Shown piece after piece: positions 56,427 to 64,000 of a stretch of 64,000 nt of DNA. A program made the translations under genes and the position numbers. The stretch is from JANNMJ01 sp031426455. Its GTDB lineage: Bacteria > Bacteroidota > Bacteroidia > Cytophagales > Hymenobacteraceae. The stretch covers positions 13,303-77,302 of the forward strand of contig JANPLI010000111.1 in NCBI GenBank assembly GCA_031426455.1, written 5' to 3'. Each line of letters starts with the position of its first letter. Position 1 is the first letter of the stretch. The notes beneath the pieces are model-generated. The model had not been told where the DNA came from. It made no database searches and saw only the letters and a list, made by a program, of their open reading frames with translations.

Positions 56427-57264
56427 CCAACATCCGCAGCACGTCGGCTAGTTGGGTTTTGAGCTGCTTACGGTCCACGATCAGGTCGAGAAAGCCGTGG
56501 TCGAGGACGAACTCGGCGCTCTGAAAGTCGCTGGGCAGATCTTTCCCGATGGTTTCGCGGATGACGCGCGGGCCGGCAAAGCCAATAAGCGCGCCCGGTT
56601 CAGCGATATTGAGGTCGCCGAGCATCGCGAACGAGGCCGTGACGCCGCCGGTCGTGGGGTCGGTCAGGAGCGAGATATACGGAATCCGCTCCTCGGCCAA
56701 CAGCGCCAGCTTGGCCGAGGTTTTGGCCATCTGCATCAGCGAAAAGCCGGCTTCCATCATCCGGGCGCCGCCAGACTTGGAGATCACCAGCAGGGGTGTG
56801 CGATGGCGACGGGCAAAGTCGATGGCGCGTGCGATTTTTTCGCCGACCACCGACCCCATCGAACCGCCCACGAAGCGGAAGTCCATACACGCAATCACCA
56901 GCGGCTGGCCGTGCAGCAGGCCGTGCGCGCACCGCACCGCATCGCGCAGGCCAGTAGCCTGTTGCGTGGCCACAATTCGCTTTGGATACGCCTTCGTATC
57001 GACAAAGCGCAGTGGGTCGGCTGACGACAGCTCGGCGTCCAGCTCAGTGAACTCGTTGCCGTCGAAGAGGACCTCAAAATACTCCGCCGACCCCAGCCGC
57101 TCGTGGTAGTTGCATTTGGGGCAGGTCCAGCGGTGGCGGGCGTGTTCGGCGGTAGTCGTGACGGCCTTACAGGAGGGGCACTTGTACCAGAGGCCGTCGG
57201 GGGTCTCTTTTTTTTGCTCGGTCGGGGTGCTGATACCTTTCTCGACGCGTTTGAACCACGACAT
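56413..57264 (-). CDS. accD: Acetyl-CoA carboxylase carboxyltransferase subunit beta
   Basis: 283 residues from the ATG at 57264 (MSWFKRVEKGISTPTEQKKE); the longer frame upstream is not conserved. It has a four-cysteine zinc ribbon (C29, C32, C48, C51; KCPSCKAV and TCPKCNYH), then the crotonase-like carboxyltransferase fold with GGSMGSVVGEKIARAIDFA, SKSGGARMMEAGFSLMQM, TDPTTGGVTASFAMLGD and GFAGPRVI. With AccA and biotinylated AccB it makes malonyl-CoA. The last residues, GSRV, and the stop come from a heptamer array. Confidence 0.96.
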   Translation of the reverse strand: MSWFKRVEKGISTPTEQKKETPDGLWYKCPSCKAVTTTAEHARHRWTCPKCNYHERLGSAEYFEVLFDGNEFTELDAELSSADPLRFVDTKAYPKRIVATQQATGLRDAVRCAHGLLHGQPLVIACMDFRFVGGSMGSVVGEKIARAIDFARRHRTPLLVISKSGGARMMEAGFSLMQMAKTSAKLALLAEERIPYISLLTDPTTGGVTASFAMLGDLNIAEPGALIGFAGPRVIRETIGKDLPSDFQSAEFVLDHGFLDLIVDRKQLKTQLADVLRMLGSRV

Positions 57265-57349
57265 AATGAACGAGGGAGGGCGAGGACAATAACCCGCTGG
57301 CGGCAAAAAACACCCCGAACGACCGGGAGTGCCGCGCGGGGCGGGGCCG

Positions 57350-57357
57350 CAAATATA
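57350..57357 (-). promoter_or_regulatory. Predicted -7 box for accD
   Basis: Minus-strand TATATTTG matches TAnnTTTG, about 86 bases before the accD start. It lies back to back with TAGTTTTG at 57402-57409 on the plus strand, so the region may fire in both directions. Confidence 0.45.
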
Positions 57358-57485
57358 CCCCCGACAAAGGCGGCTTGGTCGGGCCGACCGCCCCGGCGGC
57401 GTAGTTTTGGCAGCACGTAACCCCGATTGGCCCCACCAGCCGGCGCGCCACCGGCCGACCGGCTGCCGCGGGGCCGGTGCGCCCG

Positions 57486-57493
57486 ACCCTTTG
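57486..57493 (+). promoter_or_regulatory. -7-like box before the coiled-coil OmpA gene
   Basis: ACCCTTTG, 28 bases before the ATG at 57521; a second candidate, TAGTTTTG (57402-57409), is a full TAnnTTTG match but lies farther upstream. Confidence 0.35.
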
Positions 57494-57520
57494 TTTCGAT
57501 TTCTTTCCGCAGCCCTCCTG

Positions 57521-58540
57521 ATGCCCCTCCCCTTTCTGTACCGCCCGGCGGTTTTTGTATTGAACGGTCTGCTGCTGAGCGCGCTGGTATCCGGCTGCGT
57601 CACCAGCAAACGCTACGATGATCTGAAGGCCCAGGCCACCCAGGATGCCGCCGCCAAAGCCACGGCCGAAGAACAGATCAAGCGCACCACCACGGATATG
57701 GCCCGCTTGCAGGAGCAGTACGGCGAAAAGCTCAAGCGTGTCAATCGGCTGGCGGCCGACTCGCTGCGCGATAATCTGCAACTCAGTAAAGAGCGCGCCG
57801 CCAACGCCGAGTTGACCGGCGCCTACGAAAAACTGATGAAAGCCAACGACCGGATGCTGGCTAATTCGGCCACCGACCTCGACCGCTCAAACCGCGACCT
57901 GGTGCGTCGCGAAGCCGAACTACGCGACGCCGAAGTACGCAACCGCACCCTGAGTGCCGACCTGAAAGGCCGCGAAGACTCGTTGCGCGCCACCACGCGC
58001 CGCCTGAGCGCCCGCGAAGCCCGCGTCAAAACCCTCGAACAAACCCTGGCTGATAAAGACCGCGCAGTGGCCGACCTGCGGCAACGCGTAGCCAGCGCTC
58101 TGACCGGTTTCACCGGCCAGGACCTGAGCGTCCAGATCAAGGATGGCAAGGTGTACGTCTCGCTCTCGGAGCAACTGCTGTTCAAATCCGGTTCGACGCG
58201 CGTTGACCCCAAAGGGCAGGAAGCCCTGCGCAAACTGGCCGGCGCCCTGGCCACGCAAGCCGACGTGAACGTGCTCGTGGAAGGTCACACCGACGACGTA
58301 CCCGTGCGCGGCGGCACCGGCGGTCTGACCGACAACTGGGACCTTTCGGTGCTGCGGGCTACTGAGATTGCGCGGTTGCTGACGGGCGCGGGCGTCGGCC
58401 CGGCGCGCGTCACGGCAGCGGGCCGCTCGCAGTACGTACCCATCGACGCCGCCAAGACACCGGAGGCCCGGCAGAAAAACCGCCGCACCGAAATCATCCT
58501 GACGCCCAAGCTGGATGAGCTGTTTCAGTTGCTGAAATAA
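57521..58540 (+). CDS. OmpA-family lipoprotein with coiled coil
   Basis: 339 residues from the ATG at 57521. Lipobox SALVSGC (Cys about 26). Residues 30-190 are a long coiled coil rich in Arg, Glu and Ala (DLDRSNRDLVRREAELRDAE). The C-terminal 120 residues form an OmpA-like peptidoglycan-binding domain (LLFKSGSTRVDPKGQEALRK, VEGHTDDVPVRGG, NRRTEIILTPKLDEL). A probable outer-membrane to cell-wall spacer. Followed by a hairpin terminator. Confidence 0.92.
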   Translation: MPLPFLYRPAVFVLNGLLLSALVSGCVTSKRYDDLKAQATQDAAAKATAEEQIKRTTTDMARLQEQYGEKLKRVNRLAADSLRDNLQLSKERAANAELTGAYEKLMKANDRMLANSATDLDRSNRDLVRREAELRDAEVRNRTLSADLKGREDSLRATTRRLSAREARVKTLEQTLADKDRAVADLRQRVASALTGFTGQDLSVQIKDGKVYVSLSEQLLFKSGSTRVDPKGQEALRKLAGALATQADVNVLVEGHTDDVPVRGGTGGLTDNWDLSVLRATEIARLLTGAGVGPARVTAAGRSQYVPIDAAKTPEARQKNRRTEIILTPKLDELFQLLK

Positions 58541-58573
58541 CCGCTCACGAGCCTGCCTTCAGCGCCACCAAAT

Positions 58574-58607
58574 CGCCGCCCCGCCCGCTTACCAGGGTTG
58601 GGCGGCG
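58574..58607 (+). terminator. Terminator after the coiled-coil OmpA gene
   Basis: CGCCGCCC (58574-58581) pairs with GGGCGGCG (58600-58607), followed by TTTTGATG. Confidence 0.65.
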
Positions 58608-58639
58608 TTTTGATGACATTGCATCACCCAATGATGTGA

Positions 58640-58670
58640 TTGTGGGAAGGCAAAAGCAAACGGAAGTTTG
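58640..58670 (+). promoter_or_regulatory. Predicted promoter of the DUF2135 lipoprotein gene
   Basis: -33 TTGTG (58640-58644), 18-base spacer, -7 GAAGTTTG (58663-58670), seven of eight to TAnnTTTG. The same -33 pentamer and nearly the same spacing as the promoter at 19714-19745. Confidence 0.55.
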
Positions 58671-58748
58671 CACTGGCTAATGAATCAGGCTTTCTTTTCC
58701 TGGTTTCAGTCCATCATTCCGTTTCCATTTATTTTTAACGCTTCCCCA

Positions 58749-60254
58749 ATGACACTCTCCCGCACCCTGCTACTGGCTTCGGGCCTGGGTATGCTGAGCC
58801 TCGGCGCCTGTAAAAAGGACAAAGACAGCGGCCCCAGCCCCGAACAGCCCGTTTACAAAGTCAATCTGTACCAACCGACGACGTCCTCTTCGGACCCACA
58901 GTTACAGATGACCGTCTTCAACGACAACAAGCAGTTTTCTACTATTGGCCGATTCAGCGGCCAGACGCCGCAGGCGCCAAACGCTGCATTCACCTACGAA
59001 AACGCCACCCGCACCGCATCGCTGGTGCTGTACGATGCCCAGCAAACGCCTGCTTTTCTCTATGGCCTGAACCCCACCACGGGCGAGAAAAAGCACAGCC
59101 TGGTAGAGCTGGAGCGCGTGGACGCCACCAATACCATCCTTCGGCTGTATTACTACGACTGGGAAGCGCGCCTCGGAACACTGGTGCTGGAAACCAAAGC
59201 CACCAAAACCACGACTGGCTATACCTTCACCAAGCAGTTCGAGATTGCTGACCCCACCTTTGGCGGGCGCGGTGGAAAGCGAAATACCTCTTTTCCGGTG
59301 CCGTTGCTGCGCCTGAGCCAGGTACAACACCAGCCGCACCCAGTCACGGGCGGTGCGTTGGCACAGCGGGGCACCAGCGCTCTTACGCCCAGTCAGTACC
59401 TGTTGGGTTCGCAGCCTGCGGCTGCTCTGGACGTGGAAGCGCTCCTCCAACACTTGGGTAGCCGCGCGGGCACCCTCACCGCCGACGGCGCAGGCGACAT
59501 CCTGAACCTACTGCAAGCCAGCACCCGCGGTCCAGCCATCACCAACTCTGCCCAACTGCTGGGCGCCGTAGCAGTGGTGGACAACTGGCTGCGTACCGGC
59601 CTGACGGCACTGCGGTCACAAGTGCAAACCGGCGCGGCCGCCAGTCTGATGCCGGGGCAGCCCGCTCAGAATGTGGCGCTGACCGTATCGGGTAGCAGTA
59701 TTACTGTACCACTGGCAGCGTATCAGGGTTATACGTTTGCTGCCGCCGGGCATCTGGCGCCGGGCTTCAGTACCTCATTTCCAAGTTTGTATCAACAGGT
59801 AGAACAGTGGATTACGTTTGTGGAGACGGCCACTGAAACCACGGAGGATCTGAACGATCTGGCTACTTCGGCCGGCGTGCTGCATTTCAGTCTGAACTGG
59901 AACACTAACGACACCGATATCGACCTGTGGGTGACCGACCCCAGCGGCGAGAAAATTTACTACGCCAACAATACTTCCGCCAGCGGCGGATACCTCGACC
60001 GCGACGACACCGACGGCTTTGGCCCCGAAAACATTTACTTTCGCCGCAACGCGCCCGACGGTATATACAAGGTCGAAGCTGATTATTACGCCCCCTCTTC
60101 CGGCCCAGCTACCACGGCGCAGGTAGCCTGCGCCAATGGGTTGGGCTTCCGCACGGCCGTCAATTTATCGCTGGCGCGCGACCCAGCGGGCAATCGGACC
60201 AAACAGGCGTTCCGGATACAAAAAAACGGCACTTCCTGTACGGTGCTGAATTAA
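58749..60254 (+). CDS. Lipoprotein with DUF2135 (YfaP-like) domain
   Basis: 501 residues from the ATG at 58749, giving the lipobox LSLGAC (Cys about 21) followed by KKDKDSG. Residues 35-370 are not recognised. Residues about 380-440 match the DUF2135/YfaP motif (LNWNTNDTDIDLWVTDPSGE, then GGYLDRDDTDGFGPENIYF), a beta domain with acidic, possibly metal-binding residues. The upstream in-frame ATG at 58668 would add 27 unlikely residues. Substrate unknown; surface or periplasmic lipoprotein. Confidence 0.85.
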   Translation: MTLSRTLLLASGLGMLSLGACKKDKDSGPSPEQPVYKVNLYQPTTSSSDPQLQMTVFNDNKQFSTIGRFSGQTPQAPNAAFTYENATRTASLVLYDAQQTPAFLYGLNPTTGEKKHSLVELERVDATNTILRLYYYDWEARLGTLVLETKATKTTTGYTFTKQFEIADPTFGGRGGKRNTSFPVPLLRLSQVQHQPHPVTGGALAQRGTSALTPSQYLLGSQPAAALDVEALLQHLGSRAGTLTADGAGDILNLLQASTRGPAITNSAQLLGAVAVVDNWLRTGLTALRSQVQTGAAASLMPGQPAQNVALTVSGSSITVPLAAYQGYTFAAAGHLAPGFSTSFPSLYQQVEQWITFVETATETTEDLNDLATSAGVLHFSLNWNTNDTDIDLWVTDPSGEKIYYANNTSASGGYLDRDDTDGFGPENIYFRRNAPDGIYKVEADYYAPSSGPATTAQVACANGLGFRTAVNLSLARDPAGNRTKQAFRIQKNGTSCTVLN

Positions 60255-60264
60255 GCGGTCATTC

Positions 60265-60458
60265 ACCAGCTGCAAGCCGTAAGCTGCAAGCTTACAGCTA
60301 ACCCGTTCATAAGCCGACTACGTTACCGCCAAACGCCCCGCCGGACTTTCCGGCGGGGCGTTTGGCTTAAATAATCGACCAGAAATCATCCAGCATTTAG
60401 TCTTTGGGTTTTCGCCCGTTCATCAGCGGCTTGGCTTGCAGCTTGTAGCTGACCGCTT
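60265..60458. repeat. AGCTGCA heptamer arms flanking a terminator
   Basis: AGCTGCA, AGCCGTA, AGCTGCA, AGCTTAC and AGCTAAC (7-bp period, about 60269-60303) are mirrored at about 60430-60458 (GCTTGCAGCTTGTAGCTGAC). A strong terminator lies between the arms. Confidence 0.7.
60328..60366. terminator. Bidirectional terminator
   Basis: A 17-bp perfect stem: GCCAAACGCCCCGCCGG (60328-60344) and its complement (60350-60366) around ACTTT. It ends the DUF2135 gene and the convergent ABC-like gene. Confidence 0.88.
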
Positions 60459-60510
60459 ACCTGTGGGGATACACATCGCTGAGGGCGGCGCCCCACTAGG
60501 CACTACCGAC

Positions 60511-62718
60511 CTACGGCTGCTTTCTTTCGCCCACCGGCACCGGCACACTTACCCGGCCATCGCGCACTTCGGCCACGGTGCGGAGCAGGGCCAGCGTGGC
60601 GGGGGCATCGGTCAGCACGACGGCCGCCCAGGGGTGAGCCGTGTGCAAGAGCCAGCGCATCGTGCGCTCGTGGTCTTGCGGTTCGAGGGAAACCGGGTCG
60701 CGGAGCAGCAAAAGGCGGGGGGAATCGATGACGGCGCGGGCCAGCAGCAGTTTCGTGACGAGCGCATCGGGCAGGGCCGGATCGGCGGGCACCAACTCGG
60801 TGTCGAGGCCGCGCGGCAGGAAGGTGACCAGTTCATCGAGGCCCAGCCCGGCCAGCACATCGCGCAGATGCGTCGTACCGATACCGGGCCGGCCGAGGGT
60901 AATGTTTTCGAGAGCCGTACCGGCGAAAATATCGTTCTGGGTAACGGTTTCGCCAATCAACCGGCGCAACCCTTCACGGTCGAGGTTGGGCATCGGCAGG
61001 CCATTGATGAGGAGCGTACCCTCGTAGGGAAGTTGGCCGAGGAGCGTCCGGCAGAGGTCAACGGTAGCTTCGGGGTCGGCGGAAGTAAGCCCGAGGCGGG
61101 CGTTGGGTTCGATGTGCAGGTCGGCGTGGCGCGCGACGCGGCGGCGCGTGAGGGGGTAAAACGTGGAGACGCCCCGGAATTCGACGTTCAGGCCCTGGCT
61201 CAGGTCGGGGTTCAGCCCCCCCACTTCTTCAAGCGGTTTATCGGTGACGTGCCCGAGTTTATCGAGGGCCGTGAGCAGGTCGTATACCACATCGAGGCTC
61301 AGGATCAGCTTTTCCACTGCCCCCACGATCAGCACGATGATCAACTCCGAGGCCACGATCTGGCCCAGCGTAATCTGCCCCTGCGCCAGCAGCACAGTGG
61401 CCAGAATCAGCAAGCCTCCCACCACCAGCGTCCGAAAGCCGATGGCGTAGCCGTAGAGCTGCATCAGCACCTTGAAATGTTCTTTACGGTAGTGCAGGTA
61501 GCCCGCCACCAAGGTATCTGTTTTCTGCAGTGCCAGCGTACCGTGCGGCGCCAGCCGGAACGCGGGCAGCGCGCGGGCCACTTCTTCGAGCCAAAATGCC
61601 GTCCGGTACTTGTACTTGGACTCGGTGATGCTCGTCTTCAGCCCCTTAGGCCCAATCGCACTCACGATCAGGTAAACGGCCAGCACCAGCACCAGCGAGA
61701 AGAAGATGAAGAACGGGTGGTAGAACGACAGCACCAATAGCCCAAATACCACCTGCAACACCGACGCCGAGATGTCGATGAGCAGTTTCGGCAGGCCCTT
61801 CTGCACGTTCAGCACGTCGAAAAACCGATTGACGACTTCCGGCGGATACTCCCCGTTCCAGCCGGCCGTGGGTTCGACACGCGGCAGGCGGCGGGCAAAA
61901 TCGAGCGCCGTGCGGGCAAACACCCGGCGCTGCAACACTTCGACGAGGGAAATCTGCTGAATCTGCAGCAGGCCACTGATGACGCTGGAGGCGATGATCA
62001 GCCCCACCAGCACCACGATAGACGTGCCGATCAGCCCGCCCGACATAAACGAGATCAGTGCCTGCACCCCCAGCGGCAGCACCAGCCCCAGCGCTCCCAC
62101 GGCAATAGTATAGACGTAGAGATAAACAATGTCGCGCCGTTCGAGCCGCAGCAGATCGATCAGGCGCCCCCACGGTGAGCGATGTTCCGGGGTAGCGTCG
62201 CCGTGGCCGTTGTGCCCTTGATCCTGCGGGTGTCCCACGTTAGTGTCGGCGGTGGTGGCAGCAGGCAGCACCAGCGGAAACAGCATCAGGACCGCGCCCT
62301 GCGGGTCGGCGGCAAGTGTCGCCAGTACGTCGGGCGCGGTCAGGTCGATGGGGTGCCAGGTACCATCCGGGGCGCGCTCTTCGCTCTGGCGCGGGGCGTG
62401 GCCGTGGTCCGGGCGCTGGGTCAGGATGGGCCGGGGCGTGGTTTCGCCGTCAGCCCGCCGAAATAATACGATGGGGTGAAACAGGTCGTCGAGCAGCGTG
62501 ATCAGCTCGCCGCGCGCCGTGGTATGGCGTACCAGCGCCACGTTGGCGCGCTGGCCCAGGCGGGCGACTTCGGCAGCCAGACTTTCGCCATCCACTGGTT
62601 GATTGGCGGCCGTGCTGGGCGCGTCGATGGCTTCCGTCCAGTGCGGCGGCGGGGCACTGTGATTGAGTAACGGCAGCAGGCGCCGGATCACCGCGAGCGG
62701 AATATTGTGTTGGGACAT
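60511..62718 (-). CDS. ABC-transporter-like protein with degenerate ATPase domain
   Basis: 735 residues from the ATG at 62718. The first 180 residues are soluble, with a His/Gly-rich linker (NVGHPQDQGHNGHGDATPEH). A six-helix ABC membrane domain spans about 195-480 (YTIAVGALGLVLPLGVQALI). The C-terminal nucleotide-binding-like domain keeps the Q-loop region (VTQNDIFAGTALENITLG) but Walker A is LTSADPEATVDL, the LSGGQ signature is PALPDAL, Walker B is LLLLRDPVS, and the switch histidine is absent (VVLTDAP). It resembles type I or bacteriocin exporters but should not hydrolyse ATP alone. It may heterodimerise with an active ABC protein. Confidence 0.85.
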   Translation of the reverse strand: MSQHNIPLAVIRRLLPLLNHSAPPPHWTEAIDAPSTAANQPVDGESLAAEVARLGQRANVALVRHTTARGELITLLDDLFHPIVLFRRADGETTPRPILTQRPDHGHAPRQSEERAPDGTWHPIDLTAPDVLATLAADPQGAVLMLFPLVLPAATTADTNVGHPQDQGHNGHGDATPEHRSPWGRLIDLLRLERRDIVYLYVYTIAVGALGLVLPLGVQALISFMSGGLIGTSIVVLVGLIIASSVISGLLQIQQISLVEVLQRRVFARTALDFARRLPRVEPTAGWNGEYPPEVVNRFFDVLNVQKGLPKLLIDISASVLQVVFGLLVLSFYHPFFIFFSLVLVLAVYLIVSAIGPKGLKTSITESKYKYRTAFWLEEVARALPAFRLAPHGTLALQKTDTLVAGYLHYRKEHFKVLMQLYGYAIGFRTLVVGGLLILATVLLAQGQITLGQIVASELIIVLIVGAVEKLILSLDVVYDLLTALDKLGHVTDKPLEEVGGLNPDLSQGLNVEFRGVSTFYPLTRRRVARHADLHIEPNARLGLTSADPEATVDLCRTLLGQLPYEGTLLINGLPMPNLDREGLRRLIGETVTQNDIFAGTALENITLGRPGIGTTHLRDVLAGLGLDELVTFLPRGLDTELVPADPALPDALVTKLLLARAVIDSPRLLLLRDPVSLEPQDHERTMRWLLHTAHPWAAVVLTDAPATLALLRTVAEVRDGRVSVPVPVGERKQP

Positions 62719-62835
62719 AAAAAACGAATGGCCAGACGCAGCGCCCACCGCCACCTGCCGGATGATGCAAAGCGCCCGTGAAGGTCACGATTACCAGACC
62801 GGAGGCGCTTATCTGGAACGATTCCAAGTTCCGGA

Positions 62836-62843
62836 CAAAGGTA
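62836..62843 (-). promoter_or_regulatory. Predicted -7 box for the ABC-like gene
   Basis: Minus-strand TACCTTTG, a perfect TAnnTTTG match, about 118 bases before the start at 62718. No -33 element was recognised. Confidence 0.45.
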
Positions 62844-62915
62844 CTGGCCGCCGCTGCTACGGCCGCTGCTATGTTTACCCGGCTATTTTACCCAACCAGC
62901 CGCCCGCCCGCTCCG

Positions 62916-64000
62916 TCACAACACCCGCCGCAGCGTCAGGACCGTGACGTAGCCGCCCCCGTCAGCGCGACGGGCCAATACCAGCAGCCGGCGCCCATCC
63001 TGCGAGCGAAGCAGGGCGCTGAGCGTGGTCAGACTGAATTCGGAAGCCGGTCGGCCATCGAGAATCACCAACTCGTCGCCAGGCGCCAACCCCGCTTCGG
63101 CCCCTGGGCCGTCCGGCTCGACGTGCACCACCACGAACCGGTTGAAGGCCGGGCCGTGCGCCACGATTTCGAGGCCGCTCATATCGTACTCGAAAGGCTC
63201 GTTAAAACCGGCCGCTGGCCGCAGCCAGAGCGTGCGGCCGCCGTAGTCGAACCAGACGTGAAACCGCTTGAGCAGTTCCAGCCCCACGGTGCCGGCACGG
63301 GGCACCTGCACGTGCGCCAGCACCGCCGCCGAATCCGGAAAAGCCGTCAGCGGCGCCCGCACCGCAAACGGCCCCACCCGCAGCGCCGCTACCCGGCCGA
63401 GGTAGCCGTTGATGGCCCCGCTCAGGCCGCGCCCGACCTGCACGCGCAGCCGGTTGGCCGGCAGCCGCAGCCCCCGCCCGACGCCCCGTTCGAGTGACAG
63501 GGCGTGGCCCGCGCCGGTATCGATCAACAGCCGGACGTGAAGCGTATCGGCGGGGCTGGAAGGGCCGTCGCCGACGGGCTGCTGCTGCAACCGGGCCTGG
63601 AGGTACGGCTTGCCCCCGCGCACCAGCAGCGGCACGCTGGCCACCGCACGCCGCTGCCACCACCGGCGGCGCGGCGGCACCCAGCGGGCGGGGTCGTGCA
63701 GCCGCAGCGAACCGCGCCCGCCTCGCAATTCGACTACGAACGAGCGGAAAAGATCGGCCCCGATCAGCCCCGCCACCGGTTCGCCCACGTACCGACTCAG
63801 TTCCAGCGCATCGCCCGATAGTACGGCCAACGGTAAGGGGGCCGGAGCCACGCCGGGTAAACCGATGCGTACGCCCGCCACCAGCGAGGCCCGAAACGCG
63901 GCATCTTCGCCGGCGCCGGCCACCAGCAGCGGCTCGCCGGGCGGCAGCCGGAGCGAGTCGCGCACGGCGGGGTCGGTCAGCAGGGTGGTTTCGACGCCCG
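62916..64000 (-). CDS. PDZ-domain retropepsin-like aspartyl protease (5' end outside window)
   Basis: The frame is open from the right edge of the window to the TGA-proximal end LTLRRVL; the true start lies beyond 64000, and the GTG at 63965 is internal. A retropepsin-type active site is visible in LLIDTGAGHALSLE, with a second, more degenerate lobe earlier (VLSGDALELSRYVG, GLIGADLF). A C-terminal PDZ domain (about the last 90 residues; VEPDGPGAEAGLAPGDELVI) follows. This is the PDZ plus aspartyl protease layout common in Bacteroidota periplasmic proteins. Target unknown. Confidence 0.82.
   Translation of the reverse strand, partial: GVETTLLTDPAVRDSLRLPPGEPLLVAGAGEDAAFRASLVAGVRIGLPGVAPAPLPLAVLSGDALELSRYVGEPVAGLIGADLFRSFVVELRGGRGSLRLHDPARWVPPRRRWWQRRAVASVPLLVRGGKPYLQARLQQQPVGDGPSSPADTLHVRLLIDTGAGHALSLERGVGRGLRLPANRLRVQVGRGLSGAINGYLGRVAALRVGPFAVRAPLTAFPDSAAVLAHVQVPRAGTVGLELLKRFHVWFDYGGRTLWLRPAAGFNEPFEYDMSGLEIVAHGPAFNRFVVVHVEPDGPGAEAGLAPGDELVILDGRPASEFSLTTLSALLRSQDGRRLLVLARRADGGGYVTVLTLRRVL

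Noticed and set aside
57265..57609. 115-residue extension of AccD
   Set aside because: The residues are Arg/Gly-rich with no similarity, and the zinc-ribbon protein starts at MSWFKRVEKG.

Overview
The window is GC-rich chromosomal DNA from a member of the Bacteroidota, most likely a Hymenobacter-like cytophagian. Support comes from TonB-dependent receptors with N-terminal carboxypeptidase-regulatory-like domains, a giant repeat adhesin ending in a type IX secretion (T9SS) sorting domain, a Bacteroidota-style folC-tonB-exbD-exbB block, LytS/LytR-type two-component genes, HU-like and SPOR envelope proteins, and -7 promoter boxes of the TAnnTTTG type instead of Shine-Dalgarno signals. No rRNA, tRNA, CRISPR array, prophage or complete insertion sequence was seen.

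Layout. 1-4.9 kb: the end of a CinA-type gene, a fused metallophosphoesterase/BamA-like outer membrane protein, and a TrpF-like protein. 4.9-16.7 kb (minus strand): trmB, folC, two tandem TonB-like genes, exbD, exbB, an HU/SPOR membrane protein, a beta-barrel protein and a 1058-residue TPR protein; the last seven look like one energised envelope module. 16.8-26 kb (minus): two TonB-dependent receptors around a LytTR regulator/histidine kinase pair and small membrane proteins. 26-29.4 kb: a disturbed accessory patch with two remnants of one gene family, hairpins, and a Calx-beta/barrel protein. 29.4-31 kb: an HU-like and a LuxR-type protein. 31-38.3 kb (plus): an SbtA-type bicarbonate transporter and a complete RND tripartite efflux operon. 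38.7-55.2 kb: a GH13 branching-type enzyme and a GT3 glycogen synthase flanking an 11.2-kb giant surface protein. 55.4-64 kb: two OmpA-type lipoproteins, accD, a DUF2135 lipoprotein, an ABC-transporter-like protein with a degenerate ATPase, and a PDZ aspartyl protease cut by the window edge.

The most unusual signal is a set of about ten short tandem arrays (mostly 7-bp, some 8-bp units). Each array has a different unit sequence, and most are followed after a short spacer by the same unit in inverted orientation. Several fill an entire intergenic spacer, running from one gene's stop codon to the next gene's stop or start. One lies in frame inside a TonB-dependent receptor, and two supply the stop codon of a neighbouring gene. 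A 143-bp MITE with 13-bp terminal inverted repeats and a 5-bp target duplication sits in the same neighbourhood. A second theme is apparent pseudoenzymes: the metallophosphoesterase, TrpF-like and ABC ATPase domains all lack catalytic signature residues.
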